Source of the DNA: CAVQNQ01 sp963714205
GTDB taxonomy: Bacteria; Acidobacteriota; Terriglobia; Bryobacterales; Bryobacteraceae
Assembly (NCBI GenBank): GCA_963714205.1
Contig: CAVQNQ010000003.1
Coordinates: 434,001 to 498,000 of the forward strand
Reading direction: 5' to 3'
DNA: 64,000 nt
The notes under the pieces were generated by a model. The model ran no database searches. It saw nothing but the letters and a program-made list of their open reading frames with translations, and was not told the DNA's origin. Shown here one piece after another: positions 17,193 to 26,193 of this stretch (its first letter is position 1; the number at the start of each line of letters is the position of its first letter). The translations under genes were made by a program, and so were the position numbers.

Positions 17193-18379
17193 GAGTACCG
17201 GACGATGAACTGGTGCAGGCGGTCGAGGCCGCGCTCCAATTCGGCCATGGAGGTGGCGTACGAGATGCGGATGTGCCGGTCCGTGCCGAACGCCTCGCCG
17301 GGCACCACGACCACGCGGGCCTCCCGCAGCAGGCGCTCGGCGAAGTCCAGCGTGCCGCGACAGCCGCTTCCCGCTAGCGCCGCCCCGATGTTGGGATAGG
17401 CGTAGAACGCGCCGCGCGGCTCCTGGCACGTCACGCCCGGAATAGCGCGCAGGCGCCGCACCACGAAATCGCGCCGCCGCCGGTACTCGGCGAGCATGGC
17501 CTCGACGGCATCCTGCGGCCCCCGAAGCGCCTCGACAGCGGCCTTCTGGGCGATCGAGGTCGGGTTCGAGGTGGTGTGGCTCTGCAGCTTGAGCATGGCC
17601 CCGATCACCGCCGCGGGCGCCAGGCCGAAGCCCACGCGCCAGCCCGTCATGGCGTAAGTCTTCGAGCACGATCCCACCACCAGCACGGTTTCCCGGGCGC
17701 CCGGAAGCGAGGCGGCCGAGAACGGCTCGCCGTCATAGACGAAGCGGCAATAACACTCGTCCGTAAGCAGGTAAATGCCCCGCCGCGATGTCAGATGGAC
17801 AATCTTCTCGAATTCTTCGCGATCCACCACCGCGCCGCTAGGGTTCGACGGCGAATTGATAATCGCCATCTTCGTACGCGGCGTGAGATGCCGCTCGATG
17901 GCCTCCGCAGTCAGGGCGAAGCCGCGCGCCTCATCGGTCTCCACCAAGACGCATTTCCCCCCGGCATAGTGAACCACCTCCCGGTATGTCACCCAATAGG
18001 GCAGCGGAACGACGACCTCGTCGCCCGGGTCGATCAGCGCCTGGCTGAGATTGAAGATTACGTGCTTGCCGCCCACGCCGATGAGGCACTCCTCCGGCTG
18101 GTACTGAGTGCCGAAATCCCGCGCGTGGCGGTCGCACACCGCCTGGCGCAGCTCGGCCGTGCCGGCGGCGGCGGTGTACTTGGTGAAGTTCGCGTCGATG
18201 GCGCGGATGGCGGCTTGCTTGATATTGTCGGGGGTGGGAAAATCCGGTTCGCCGGCTCCGAAGTCCGACACGTCCACGCCCGCGGACCGCAATCTTTCGG
18301 CCTCCGCCGCCACCTTCATGGTGGCGGACACGCCAATGGTGGCGATTCTTCCCGCAATTCCGTTGCGCTGAGCCTGCAT
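17189..18379 (-). CDS. Class I/II pyridoxal-phosphate aminotransferase (aspartate aminotransferase type)
   Basis: A 396-residue fold-type I aminotransferase. The PLP-binding Lys is in GSCSKTYAMTGWRVG near residue 233, the N-x-P-x-N-like segment is NSPSNPSGAV, and Arg in HIRISYATS binds the substrate carboxylate. The N-terminus (GVDVSDFGAGEPDFPTPD) is typical of the aspartate/aromatic subgroup Ib. The substrate is likely aspartate, but sequence alone cannot separate it from a prephenate or tyrosine transaminase. It lies 9 bases downstream of coaD and overlaps manA by four bases, so the three form an operon. Confidence 0.88.
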   Translation of the reverse strand: MQAQRNGIAGRIATIGVSATMKVAAEAERLRSAGVDVSDFGAGEPDFPTPDNIKQAAIRAIDANFTKYTAAAGTAELRQAVCDRHARDFGTQYQPEECLIGVGGKHVIFNLSQALIDPGDEVVVPLPYWVTYREVVHYAGGKCVLVETDEARGFALTAEAIERHLTPRTKMAIINSPSNPSGAVVDREEFEKIVHLTSRRGIYLLTDECYCRFVYDGEPFSAASLPGARETVLVVGSCSKTYAMTGWRVGFGLAPAAVIGAMLKLQSHTTSNPTSIAQKAAVEALRGPQDAVEAMLAEYRRRRDFVVRRLRAIPGVTCQEPRGAFYAYPNIGAALAGSGCRGTLDFAERLLREARVVVVPGEAFGTDRHIRISYATSMAELERGLDRLHQFIVRYS

Positions 18380-18388
18380 AATACCGCC

Positions 18389-18904
18389 CTAGGCCCCTTT
18401 GAGCACCACTTTGGGCAGGCGGCGTTGCAGGCGCGCTTCGACGCAAGGCGGCACCAGCCCGGAAATGTTCCCGCCCAGGCTGAAGACCTCTTTGACCAGC
18501 CGCGAGCTGATAAACGAATAAGCCTCGTTGGCCATCAGAAAGAGGGTCTCGATGCCGGGCCGCAGCCGCCGGTTCATCAGCGCCATCTGCAGTTCGTACT
18601 CATAATCCGAGATCGCCCGGATGCCGCGCAGCAGAATGGTGGCCCCGTGCGCGGCCGCGTGATCCACCAGCAGCCCTTCGAAGGAATCCACCCGCACGTT
18701 GGGGTAGACGCCCAGCACCTCCCGAAGCATCTCGATGCGCTCTTCGACGGAGAAGAGCGGCTGTTTGTTCTCGTTGCGCAGTATGGAGACGATCAGGCAG
18801 TCGAACAGACCCGCGGCACGCTGCACGAGATCGAGGTGCCCGTTGGTAATCGGGTCGAACGACCCGGCGTAGATGGCTATTATTCTGGACGATTTAGCGG
18901 CCAA
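18389..18904 (-). CDS. coaD: Phosphopantetheine adenylyltransferase
   Basis: A 171-residue nucleotidyltransferase for the penultimate step of coenzyme A synthesis (4'-phosphopantetheine + ATP to dephospho-CoA). It has AIYAGSFDPITNGHLD with the TxGH nucleotide motif, LLRGIRAISDYEYELQMA, and FISSRLVKEV with the conserved ISSR. The start is TTG 18904 with GAGGAG about nine bases upstream. It is the first gene of a three-gene minus-strand operon and is divergent from galE, with about 125 bases between. Confidence 0.95.
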   Translation of the reverse strand: MAAKSSRIIAIYAGSFDPITNGHLDLVQRAAGLFDCLIVSILRNENKQPLFSVEERIEMLREVLGVYPNVRVDSFEGLLVDHAAAHGATILLRGIRAISDYEYELQMALMNRRLRPGIETLFLMANEAYSFISSRLVKEVFSLGGNISGLVPPCVEARLQRRLPKVVLKGA

Positions 18905-18994
18905 ATGCTCCTCGGCTCTTAAACGCGCAATGTTCCGATTTTACGACGAAACGCCGGCCGCGCGCGCGATCTGTGCGCAGACTCGCAACCCCGC

Positions 18995-19023
18995 TTGGGC
19001 CACGCGCCGGCTCCCGCTACAAT
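18995..19023 (+). promoter_or_regulatory. galE promoter, TTGGGC-17-TACAAT, probably leaderless
   Basis: TTGGGC at 18995-19000 and TACAAT at 19018-19023 are separated by 17 bases. The predicted transcription start, about 19030, falls on or next to the GTG codon at 19031, with no Shine-Dalgarno sequence. The message would begin at or within a base or two of its start codon. Confidence 0.5.
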
Positions 19024-19030
19024 CGTGACA

Positions 19031-20017
19031 GTGATACCCCGCAAGATTCTCGTTACCGGGGGGGCCGGTTACATCGGCTCCCATACCGTGCGTCTCCTGC
19101 TGGAACAGGGCCATGACGTCAGCGTCGTGGACAACCTTTCCAGGGGTCACCGCCATAACGTGCCGGCCGACCGCCTCTATGAGCTGGATCTCGCCGAAAC
19201 CGACGCCGTGACGCAGCTTCTGCTCCGGACCGGCGCCGAGGCGGTAGTGCACTTCGCCGGCTTCATCGCCGTGGGCGAGTCCATGCGCGAGCCGGAGCGC
19301 TACTTTACGAACAATGTGGGCGGCTCGCTCTCGCTGCTCACCGCCATGGTACGGGCGGGGGTCAGGCACGTGGTGTTCTCTTCCACGGCCGCGGTGTACG
19401 GCACCCCGCACGCGGTGCCCATTCGCGAGGATTTCCCCATTCAGCCCATCAATCCCTACGGCGAATCGAAGGTGATGGTGGAAACCCTGCTGCGATGGTT
19501 CGACCGGATCCATAGCCTCACCAGCGTCTCGCTTCGCTACTTCAACGCCTCGGGTGCCGACCCGAGCGGCCGCATGGGGGAAGAACACGAGCCCGAAACG
19601 CACCTGATCCCGCTGCTGTTCCGCGCCATCCTCACGGGCCAGCCGGTAACCGTTTTCGGCAACGACTACAACACCCCGGATGGCACCTGCATCCGCGACT
19701 ACATCCACGTGAACGACCTGGCGCAGGCTCATATCCTGGCCCTGGAGCACCTGCTGGCGGGCGGTCCCTCGGACCAGTTCAACGTGGGAACCGGCGCCGG
19801 ACACACCGTCATGGAGGTGATCAAAGCGGTAGAAGAGGTCACCCGCAAGAAGGTTCCCTACACTGTGGGTCCGCGCCGCGAAGGCGATCCGCCCAGCCTG
19901 GTGGCGGCCTCCGATAAACTGCGGAGCCGCATGGGATGGAAGCCGCAATACGAGGATCTACGCCCCATCGTCGAGCACGCCTGGAATTTCGCTGCTAAGC
20001 GCCAGGCGGTGGCCTGA
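19031..20017 (+). CDS. galE: UDP-glucose 4-epimerase
   Basis: A 328-residue extended SDR. NAD-binding motif ILVTGGAGYIGSHTV at the N-terminus, catalytic Ser/Thr in FSSTAAVYG, YxxxK in NPYGESKVMVE, and the GalE-type RYFNASGADPSGRMGEEH and YNTPDGTCIRDYIHV. It interconverts UDP-glucose and UDP-galactose. Starts are GTG 19031 or GTG 19025; I prefer 19031 because the predicted transcription start is at about 19030. A longer frame from 18995 would begin inside the promoter. The gene is monocistronic and convergent with the methyltransferase downstream. Confidence 0.93.
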   Translation: MIPRKILVTGGAGYIGSHTVRLLLEQGHDVSVVDNLSRGHRHNVPADRLYELDLAETDAVTQLLLRTGAEAVVHFAGFIAVGESMREPERYFTNNVGGSLSLLTAMVRAGVRHVVFSSTAAVYGTPHAVPIREDFPIQPINPYGESKVMVETLLRWFDRIHSLTSVSLRYFNASGADPSGRMGEEHEPETHLIPLLFRAILTGQPVTVFGNDYNTPDGTCIRDYIHVNDLAQAHILALEHLLAGGPSDQFNVGTGAGHTVMEVIKAVEEVTRKKVPYTVGPRREGDPPSLVAASDKLRSRMGWKPQYEDLRPIVEHAWNFAAKRQAVA

Positions 20018-20043
20018 TCGGCCGCCGCCCAAAGCTCCGCCGC

Positions 20044-20739
20044 TCAGACCTTGATAACCACTTCCCGCAGTCGCTCGCGCGTGAGGAAGAACTTGACCGA
20101 TTCGAACCGGCCGAACAGCTTCTCCACGCTGCGGTTGTTGAAGAGCTGCGAGGGGCGGTGCGCGCCGAGTTGTGCCACCAGCAGCGCGTTCATGTCCTGA
20201 ATTCGGAACGTATAGCAGGGTACGGTCTCGAGCTTATCGTCCGAGTGGAAAAATGCCAGCATATAGCTGCCCGGCCGCACGATCTTATGGAGCCGCTCCA
20301 CCACCGCGGTGAGCAGTGCCGGGCCGAGATACTCCAGCACATCCCACAGCAGCACGCCATCGAACTGGTGCTCGGGATAGTCCAGCGTCTGGCGCAGAAA
20401 GTACTCGATCTGGCCTGGATTGGATTGTCCGGCGGGATCGTCCGTTCCGAAGGTCTCACCTAGAATATGCAGGAAATCCTCGGAATACAGCCGGTGTCCG
20501 AGGTTGGTTATGAAGCTGACATTCTGCTGGGTGGCGCCGCCCAAGTCAAGGATCGTGAGGCCGGCCTGTCCGCGGATGTGATCGAAGAACCCCTCAAGCC
20601 CGCGACTGGCGCGTTCGGACATGGCAACCTCACCGCAAGCGTTCCGCGAGGGGAACACCGGCCGATTCTGGGGGGCGGGTTCGGGACTTACCGTCCGGGC
20701 GCCTCCAAAGATAGTCTTTAGCGATCCGGGAAGCAGCAT
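20044..20739 (-). CDS. Class I SAM-dependent methyltransferase-like protein
   Basis: A 231-residue protein. TILDLGGATQQNVSFI near residue 60 is a motif I variant, with DLGG and then an acidic residue at LYSEDF. FDGVLLWDVLEYL is the motif IV region and RPGSYMLAFFHSDD follows it, so the Methyltransf_11-like fold is credible. The first 40 residues (to about EVAMSERAS) are poorly conserved in character; an internal ATG there is an alternative start. It lies 16 bases after the bactofilin gene, probably in the same transcript. The substrate is unknown. Confidence 0.75.
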   Translation of the reverse strand: MLLPGSLKTIFGGARTVSPEPAPQNRPVFPSRNACGEVAMSERASRGLEGFFDHIRGQAGLTILDLGGATQQNVSFITNLGHRLYSEDFLHILGETFGTDDPAGQSNPGQIEYFLRQTLDYPEHQFDGVLLWDVLEYLGPALLTAVVERLHKIVRPGSYMLAFFHSDDKLETVPCYTFRIQDMNALLVAQLGAHRPSQLFNNRSVEKLFGRFESVKFFLTRERLREVVIKV

Positions 20740-20755
20740 GACGGCGCCCCTGGGA

Positions 20756-21307
20756 CTAACGCTTCTCGGCTCCGGTCGCCGGAACGGCATTCGAAGCGGC
20801 CGCCGGGGCAGGAGCCTGTGGCGGCTTGACCTTGGCGGGCTCGGGCTTGATGATATCGATGCTGCCCTTGAAATACGCGCCGTCCTCGATGATGATCCGG
20901 GCCGTGCGGATGTCGCCCACCAGCCGGGCATCCTTGCGGATTTCGATCCGTTCGGTGGCATCCACGTTGCCCTGGATGGTGCCGAGAACCACGACCTCGC
21001 GCGCCTTAACGCCGGCATGCACGGTCCCATGTGGGCCGATGGTCAGCTTGTGCTCCAGCGCTTCTACCGTTCCTTCAAGATCGCCATCGACGTACAGATC
21101 TTCCTTGCTGAAAATCTGGCCGACGACCTTGACGGCCTTTCCGATGCTTGCCGAGCCTTGCCGGCTATCCGGTTCGAGTCTTCCCTGGGGCATACTGGAC
21201 ACGGGTTTAGTCTCCTTCTTGGGTTCCACGGAACTCGGCGCCATCGGGTCTGGGCTTGGGGGGGGCGTAAACTTGGGCGGTTCCTCATCCCGGCGTTTAT
21301 TCCACAT
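20756..21307 (-). CDS. Bactofilin family cytoskeletal protein
   Basis: A 183-residue bactofilin (DUF583). A disordered, Pro-rich N-terminal tail (PKFTPPPSPDPMAPSS) leads into a beta-helix core of short repeats: VVGQIFSKEDLYVDGDLEG, LTIGPHGTVHAGVKA, VVVLGTIQGNVDATERIEI and RIIIEDGAYFKGSIDI, ending in a Pro/Ala-rich tail. Bactofilins polymerise without nucleotide and scaffold envelope or shape functions. I start it at ATG 21307, which has AGGAG upstream; the open frame extends to 21400 but without a site. It is followed by the methyltransferase and preceded by der on the same strand. Confidence 0.9.
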   Translation of the reverse strand: MWNKRRDEEPPKFTPPPSPDPMAPSSVEPKKETKPVSSMPQGRLEPDSRQGSASIGKAVKVVGQIFSKEDLYVDGDLEGTVEALEHKLTIGPHGTVHAGVKAREVVVLGTIQGNVDATERIEIRKDARLVGDIRTARIIIEDGAYFKGSIDIIKPEPAKVKPPQAPAPAAASNAVPATGAEKR

Positions 21308-21418
21308 TTCGCCGCGCTCCTGCGATTGGTATAGGTACGTCCATAATACTAAACTCTCCAGTCTAAGCGCGAGCATGGCAAAAAGGCAAACCAGTACCAC
21401 CCAAGAGCGTCCGGAGGA

Positions 21419-22732
21419 CTACCGCGCCCGCGTCTCCAGCACGATCGGGGTCCCCTCAAAGCCGAACCGCCGCCGGATCTGGTTCACCAGGTAGCGCTCG
21501 TGCGAAAAATGCAGCGGCCCGCCACGGTCGATGAACACCGCGAAGGCGGGAGGCCGCACCGAGTGTTGGGTGATGTAGAAGATCTTGCGCTCCTCGAAGC
21601 GCAGGTGCTCGACGAATCGGTTCAACTCGCCCGTGGAGATGCGCGTCGAGGCCGCCCGGAAAACCTCGCGGATCAGCCCGAACAAGCGCCCCGTGCCGGC
21701 GCCCGTTTTGGCCGAGAGAAACACGATGGGAGCGTAGTCGAGGAACTTGAAGGCGTCACGGATGTTTTGCTCGAATTCGCGCTTTTTGGCTCCCTTTTGT
21801 CCGGTGATCTGGTCCCACTTGTTGACGCACACGATCAGCGCGCGCCCCCCTTCGTGCGCGTAGCCGGCGATGGTGGCGTCCAGGCCCACCACGCCCTCAG
21901 TCGCGTCGAGCACCAGCAGCACCACGTGCGCCATGCGGATGTGACGGCGGGCCATCACCACGCTGAGCTTTTCGGCCATGAGATTGGTCTTGCCTTTGCG
22001 CCGGATGCCGGCGGTGTCGACAAAGATGTACTCCTGGCCGCCGCGGACCACCTTCTCATCCACGGCGTCCCGCGTGGTTCCCGGGATCGGGGAGACTATG
22101 GCGCGGTCCTGTTCGGTGAGAGTATTCAGCAGCGTCGATTTGCCCACATTGGGGCGGCCGATGATGGCCACCTTGATGGCGCTCTCCGGCGTTTCGGCCG
22201 CGCCGCCGGGGGATTCGTCGCCGGGCTCCTCGGGGAAGCTCGCGATGACATGATCGAGCAGCGCGTCGACCCCGATTCCGTGCTCGGACGAAACCGGGAA
22301 GACCTCGCCGATGCCCAATTCCCAGAATTCGTGCGCCAAATTCTCCCGCGAAGAGCTGTCGATTTTGTTCACCGCCAGGCTGACGGGCTTGCCGAGGCGC
22401 AGCAGCATGCGGGCCAGGTCGCGATCGGCGCCCGTGATTTCGGCGCGTCCATCGACCAGGAAGATGATGTGGCTGGCGCGCCCGATGGCCACCTCGGCCT
22501 GGCGCAGGATCTGGGCCGGGATGTACTCGTGATCGTCCACCACGATGCCGCCCGTATCGACCAGTTCGAAGCGGCGGCCGTTATGCTCGGCGGGACCGTG
22601 AAGGCGGTCGCGCGTGATCCCCGGCTCGTCGCCGACGATGGCACGGCGCTGCCCCGTGATCCGGTTGAACAGGGTGGACTTTCCGACGTTGGGCCTGCCC
22701 ACAATCACCACCGTGGGGACGGCTTGTGGCAT
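21419..22732 (-). CDS. der: Ribosome biogenesis GTPase Der
   Basis: A 437-residue protein with two tandem G domains, each with a P-loop (GRPNVGKSTLFN near residue 11 and GRPNVGKSTLLN near residue 190), DxxG switch and NKxD base motifs (NKID; NKWD), then a C-terminal KH-like domain (YITQHSVRPPAFAVFID). This is the Der/EngA architecture, needed for 50S subunit assembly. The spacer between G domains contains an acidic stretch (SFPEEPGDESPGG). Order and length are normal. Confidence 0.96.
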   Translation of the reverse strand: MPQAVPTVVIVGRPNVGKSTLFNRITGQRRAIVGDEPGITRDRLHGPAEHNGRRFELVDTGGIVVDDHEYIPAQILRQAEVAIGRASHIIFLVDGRAEITGADRDLARMLLRLGKPVSLAVNKIDSSSRENLAHEFWELGIGEVFPVSSEHGIGVDALLDHVIASFPEEPGDESPGGAAETPESAIKVAIIGRPNVGKSTLLNTLTEQDRAIVSPIPGTTRDAVDEKVVRGGQEYIFVDTAGIRRKGKTNLMAEKLSVVMARRHIRMAHVVLLVLDATEGVVGLDATIAGYAHEGGRALIVCVNKWDQITGQKGAKKREFEQNIRDAFKFLDYAPIVFLSAKTGAGTGRLFGLIREVFRAASTRISTGELNRFVEHLRFEERKIFYITQHSVRPPAFAVFIDRGGPLHFSHERYLVNQIRRRFGFEGTPIVLETRAR

Positions 22733-22780
22733 GTCTCACCATCATAGCAACAGGGCCGCAGAAGGCGTTCCGCGCCATGG

Positions 22781-23929
22781 TCATCCCGCCAGGCCGCGGA
22801 GCTGCTTCTGAGCCAGGCGGCTCCACCTGGCGGTGGACCGGCGGAGATAGCGAGGCGCCGTGCGTGCAGCCTCCACGGCTCGCGTGTACATCTCACGGGC
22901 TGCCGCGGCGTCGCCCGATCCCTCAAGCGCCTGGCCGTAGTAGAAGAGTCCTTCCGGGTCGTAGGGCCAGCGCTCGACATACCTCTCAAGCTCATTGCGA
23001 GCATCCTGGTACTGGCGGACGGAGAGATAGATGCCGCCCAACTCGCGCAGCACCTCGCTCTGGCTGTGCTTTTCGTCCTGATCGACCACCGTCTGAAAGT
23101 GCGATAGAGCTTCGCTGAGCCGCCCCTGCTGGCGTGCGATGCGCCCCAACTGAAAATGGGCATCGGTTTGGGTGTGGTCGATGGCGACGGCATTGCGGAA
23201 TCGCCGGATGGCTTCGCCGTACTGACGTCGCTGCTGATAAATGAGCCCGAGCTGATACTGCGCTTCGCCATCGTGTGGATTCACGGCGGCGGCTTCGAGC
23301 ATGCGGCGAAAGTTCTGGCGGCTGCGCAACCCCGCTCCCAGGCTGCCGAGTTCACCGCCGAGATAGTACCAGGCATAGAACAGGAAGAAGGGCGAGGCCA
23401 GCCAACCCAGCAGAAAACGGAGCGGCGCCCAAAGGAAAGCGGCGGCCACCAGCGGAACCCAGGAGAGCGAGACCACCCCGCCAGCGGTCCAGTTGCCGGC
23501 TCCGAAGACCGTCCGCACGGCGAAGAACATCAGCACCGCAAAATACAGCAGCGCCAAAGCGCCGAGGCAAACGAGGGCCAGCGGAGGAACCGCCCACGCC
23601 GCCACCGCCAGCGGGAACTCGACAGCGGCCAGCGCCATGGCGGCACACGTCAGCAGCGGAGAGTAGTCGCGCTGGAAGACGGCCCCCACGCCTCCCATCC
23701 GCGCCAGTACACCGCTTAGCAGCAGTGCGCCGGGGACGTAAATGGCGGCCAGCACGAGCAGGGGAGCGTAGAAACCGAGGGGCAACCAGGGCGCGCCGAT
23801 TTTGAGCGACAGGGAAGCCGCCAACAGGACGCCGCTGGCGAACAGAAGGCTGACACGATCGAGGATCGCGCCCATCGCCGCGGCGGGCTGGTACCACAAG
23901 CGCAGGAGCAGTTTCAGGTTGTCGGCCAC
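22781..23929 (-). CDS. Membrane protein with Yip1-like N-terminus and C-terminal TPR repeats
   Basis: A 382-residue protein. Residues 1 to about 200 hold five or six hydrophobic segments, similar in layout to bacterial Yip1/DUF-type membrane domains (LWYQPAAAMGAILDR at the start is the typical lead-in). Residues 210-370 are four or five TPR-like units, for example EAQYQLGLIYQQRRQYGEAI, DAHFQLGRIARQQGRL and GLFYYGQALEGSGDAAAA. TPRs usually mediate protein-protein contacts; the partner is unknown. It is divergent from the aldolase gene and 48 bases after it lies der. Confidence 0.82.
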   Translation of the reverse strand: MADNLKLLLRLWYQPAAAMGAILDRVSLLFASGVLLAASLSLKIGAPWLPLGFYAPLLVLAAIYVPGALLLSGVLARMGGVGAVFQRDYSPLLTCAAMALAAVEFPLAVAAWAVPPLALVCLGALALLYFAVLMFFAVRTVFGAGNWTAGGVVSLSWVPLVAAAFLWAPLRFLLGWLASPFFLFYAWYYLGGELGSLGAGLRSRQNFRRMLEAAAVNPHDGEAQYQLGLIYQQRRQYGEAIRRFRNAVAIDHTQTDAHFQLGRIARQQGRLSEALSHFQTVVDQDEKHSQSEVLRELGGIYLSVRQYQDARNELERYVERWPYDPEGLFYYGQALEGSGDAAAAREMYTRAVEAARTAPRYLRRSTARWSRLAQKQLRGLAG

Positions 23930-24027
23930 AAGCGCAGAATATCATTTGTCCGCGCGGCTGACCCGCTTGAGCCGGGGAGAGCGCATGGTAGCATTGTGTA
24001 TTCACCGATCCGCTGGAGCGGAAACCT

Positions 24028-24828
24028 ATGTCCGACGTTCGTATCTCCCTGCCTCCGAATCTGTTCAAGGCCGCGCTGCGCGAGAAGAAATGCCAGATTG
24101 GGTTGTGGTGCTCCCTATGCAGTAACATCGCTGCCGAGATCGTCGCAGGCGCCGGTTTCGATTGGATACTGATCGATACGGAGCACGCCCCCAACGAAGT
24201 TCCGGGGTTGTTAGCCCAGTTACAGGCGATGTCCAACGGAACTGCGGAGCCGGTAGTGCGTTGTGCCTGGAACGACGCTGTGCTGATCAAGCGCATCCTG
24301 GACGTGGGCGCGCGGGCGCTTCTGGTTCCTTTCGTGCAGAATGCCGAAGAGGCCCGCCGGGCGGTGGCGGCGGCCCGCTATCCTCCGCGCGGCATCCGGG
24401 GCGTAGCCGTGGCGCCCAGGGCGAATCGTTTCGGCAGAGTGGCCGATTATCATCGCACGGCTCACGAAAGCACCTGCGTCTTAGTCCAGGTGGAGACGCG
24501 TAAGGCTCTCGGGGAAATCGAAAACATCGCCTCGGTCGAGGGCGTCGATGGGATTTTCATTGGGCCGAGCGACCTGGCCGCGGATTTTGGCCACCTCGCC
24601 AATCCGCGCCATCCGGAGGTTCAGGCCGCGATTGCCGATGGCTGCGCCCGCATTCGCGCCGCGGGCATGGCGGCGGGCATCCTGACGGGCGATACCGAAG
24701 AAGCGGCGCGATACATCGAATCGGGGTTCACATTTGTGGCTGTGGGCAGCGATGTCGGAGTTCTCGCGCGCGGCGCCGAGAAACTGGCGGCGCACTTCAA
24801 GGAGCGGGCCGCCAGTCTGGCAAAGTGA
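24028..24828 (+). CDS. HpcH/HpaI family 2-keto-3-deoxy-acid aldolase
   Basis: A 266-residue class II aldolase of the HpcH/HpaI/GarL family, which cleaves 2-keto-3-deoxy acids to pyruvate and an aldehyde with a divalent metal. IGLWCSLCSNIAAEI is the lead-in, FDWILIDTEHAPNE carries the catalytic His/acid region, VLVQVETRKALGEIENI contains the metal-binding Glu, and GIFIGPSDLAADFG the second metal ligand Asp. The start ATG 24028 has a GGAG site. Its position next to pectin-degrading genes suggests a keto-deoxy sugar acid substrate such as deoxy-rhamnonate or deoxy-glucarate; that is inference. Confidence 0.88.
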   Translation: MSDVRISLPPNLFKAALREKKCQIGLWCSLCSNIAAEIVAGAGFDWILIDTEHAPNEVPGLLAQLQAMSNGTAEPVVRCAWNDAVLIKRILDVGARALLVPFVQNAEEARRAVAAARYPPRGIRGVAVAPRANRFGRVADYHRTAHESTCVLVQVETRKALGEIENIASVEGVDGIFIGPSDLAADFGHLANPRHPEVQAAIADGCARIRAAGMAAGILTGDTEEAARYIESGFTFVAVGSDVGVLARGAEKLAAHFKERAASLAK

Positions 24829-24848
24829 GTTCCGGCCGCGCCTGGCTC

Positions 24849-26102
24849 CTATTTCCTGGCGGTTGGTTTCCAGTTCGGCGGCTTGCGGAATGCGCGCCGG
24901 GCCTGCTCGATTTCGTTCCCCCGCGTCCAGATCGGCCCTAAGTCCGCGTCGCCAAATCCGTGCCGTTCCGCCAGCGCAAGGTGCCTCACTTCGGTTGGCT
25001 CAAATCCCATAATGGCCGCGCTCACGGCATCAACGGATACGGCGTTTGCCCCGGCGATCAGAACGTTATGACGAACGGCCCGGGCGCCGGGATCCGAGGG
25101 CCAGCCGCCCTCGATTCCCCATGTCCCTCCTACAATCGCGTAATCGGCCGGATGGTAGGAGAACAGATCCACCACCACCTCCTCGGGCTCGCCTAGCTTC
25201 AGCAGTCCGGCTTTCGGAAAGCCGTACCGCGCTCCGGGTGCGATGCCCCAGTAATTCGCGACGGAGAGCGATATGCCGGTCCGGTCGCCGGTAGCCAGCG
25301 GAGCCACAGAGATAATGCGGTCGCACTGCTGGATGGTCTTCGGCACGAAGTACGCGCCTTCGGAATTATTCCGCGCCACGGCCCTGCCATGCAGCGGGAG
25401 CGCGCTGGATTCTTCGAAATTCAGATCAACCCGCTCGAAAGCGAGCTTGGGATACTTTTGCGATAACTCCCGGATCATCTTATCGTAACTCAGCCCGCCG
25501 AACTCGCCGCCCCACTCTGTCGTCCAACCGTCGGCCGCCGCCTTCGACCTCTCGCGCGGCTGCCATTCACCCGATCCTTCTGCGATGGTGAATCGCGCGC
25601 CGCACTTGTGCTCAGCCAGGAATTCGAGCAGGCTGCGCACCACGCGGAGGTCCGTGACGGAACCGCGAATGTAAGGATGATACGCGCTGTTAGTATCTCC
25701 ACCTGGCCCAAGTTCGTAACAAGTCTCAATCCTGGGCTTAATCACGACCCAATCGTCCGGGGCGACGAGTGCGGTCGGTCCGCCGCGCCTGGTCGTTCCC
25801 AGTGAGATCGCCTTGCGCAGCATCGCATCGATCTGGCCGGTGCTCAACTCGGCGTCCAACGGCGCAGGATCGGCGAGTCCCTCGATCTTGGTGCCATCGT
25901 GGTCTTCGGAACCGGTGAAACTCGAGAGGACGATGCCCACGCGAGCCGTGGTGTCCTCGGTCGCGCCGGCGGTCGCGCCGCCCTGCTCCGGCCTCTCTTG
26001 CCCCCGGCTCCAGGCGCGGCCCAGCGCCGCGATGGCCGGCGCCGACTTGAGTAAATCCCTGCGCAACACCTTCCAGCCCGCTCCTGGGTGGGAGGGTAGC
26101 AT
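24849..26102 (-). CDS. Exported DUF362 domain protein (first copy)
   Basis: A 417-residue protein. The N-terminus contains RRDLLKSAPAIAALGRA, a Tat-like twin-arginine signal. The start may be ATG 26102 or GTG 26069; the latter puts RR nearer the N-terminus. The DUF362 core is visible in DWVVIKPRIETCYELG, VTDLRVVRSLLEFLAE, FTIAEGSGEW and AGANAVSVDAVSAAIMGFEP. Biochemical function is unknown for this family; some members pair with ferredoxin domains, but no Cys cluster is seen here. A second DUF362 gene lies at 43389, and the two bracket the polysaccharide locus. Confidence 0.82.
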   Translation of the reverse strand: MLPSHPGAGWKVLRRDLLKSAPAIAALGRAWSRGQERPEQGGATAGATEDTTARVGIVLSSFTGSEDHDGTKIEGLADPAPLDAELSTGQIDAMLRKAISLGTTRRGGPTALVAPDDWVVIKPRIETCYELGPGGDTNSAYHPYIRGSVTDLRVVRSLLEFLAEHKCGARFTIAEGSGEWQPRERSKAAADGWTTEWGGEFGGLSYDKMIRELSQKYPKLAFERVDLNFEESSALPLHGRAVARNNSEGAYFVPKTIQQCDRIISVAPLATGDRTGISLSVANYWGIAPGARYGFPKAGLLKLGEPEEVVVDLFSYHPADYAIVGGTWGIEGGWPSDPGARAVRHNVLIAGANAVSVDAVSAAIMGFEPTEVRHLALAERHGFGDADLGPIWTRGNEIEQARRAFRKPPNWKPTARK

Positions 26103-26193
26103 ATAGCAACGTGGGTGTATACTAAGCCAGAGCCGGAGGGGCCAGAATTCGAAAATACGGGCCCATCGGAATTGCGGCTCAGTAGAGGACGCT

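Noticed and set aside
17576..18922. Open frame antisense to the aminotransferase and coaD
   Set aside because: It spans two unrelated genes on the other strand, both with complete motifs.
20098..20108. GGTTCGAATC on the minus strand, resembling a tRNA T-loop
   Set aside because: It lies in the methyltransferase coding sequence (GRFESV) and no cloverleaf can be formed around it.
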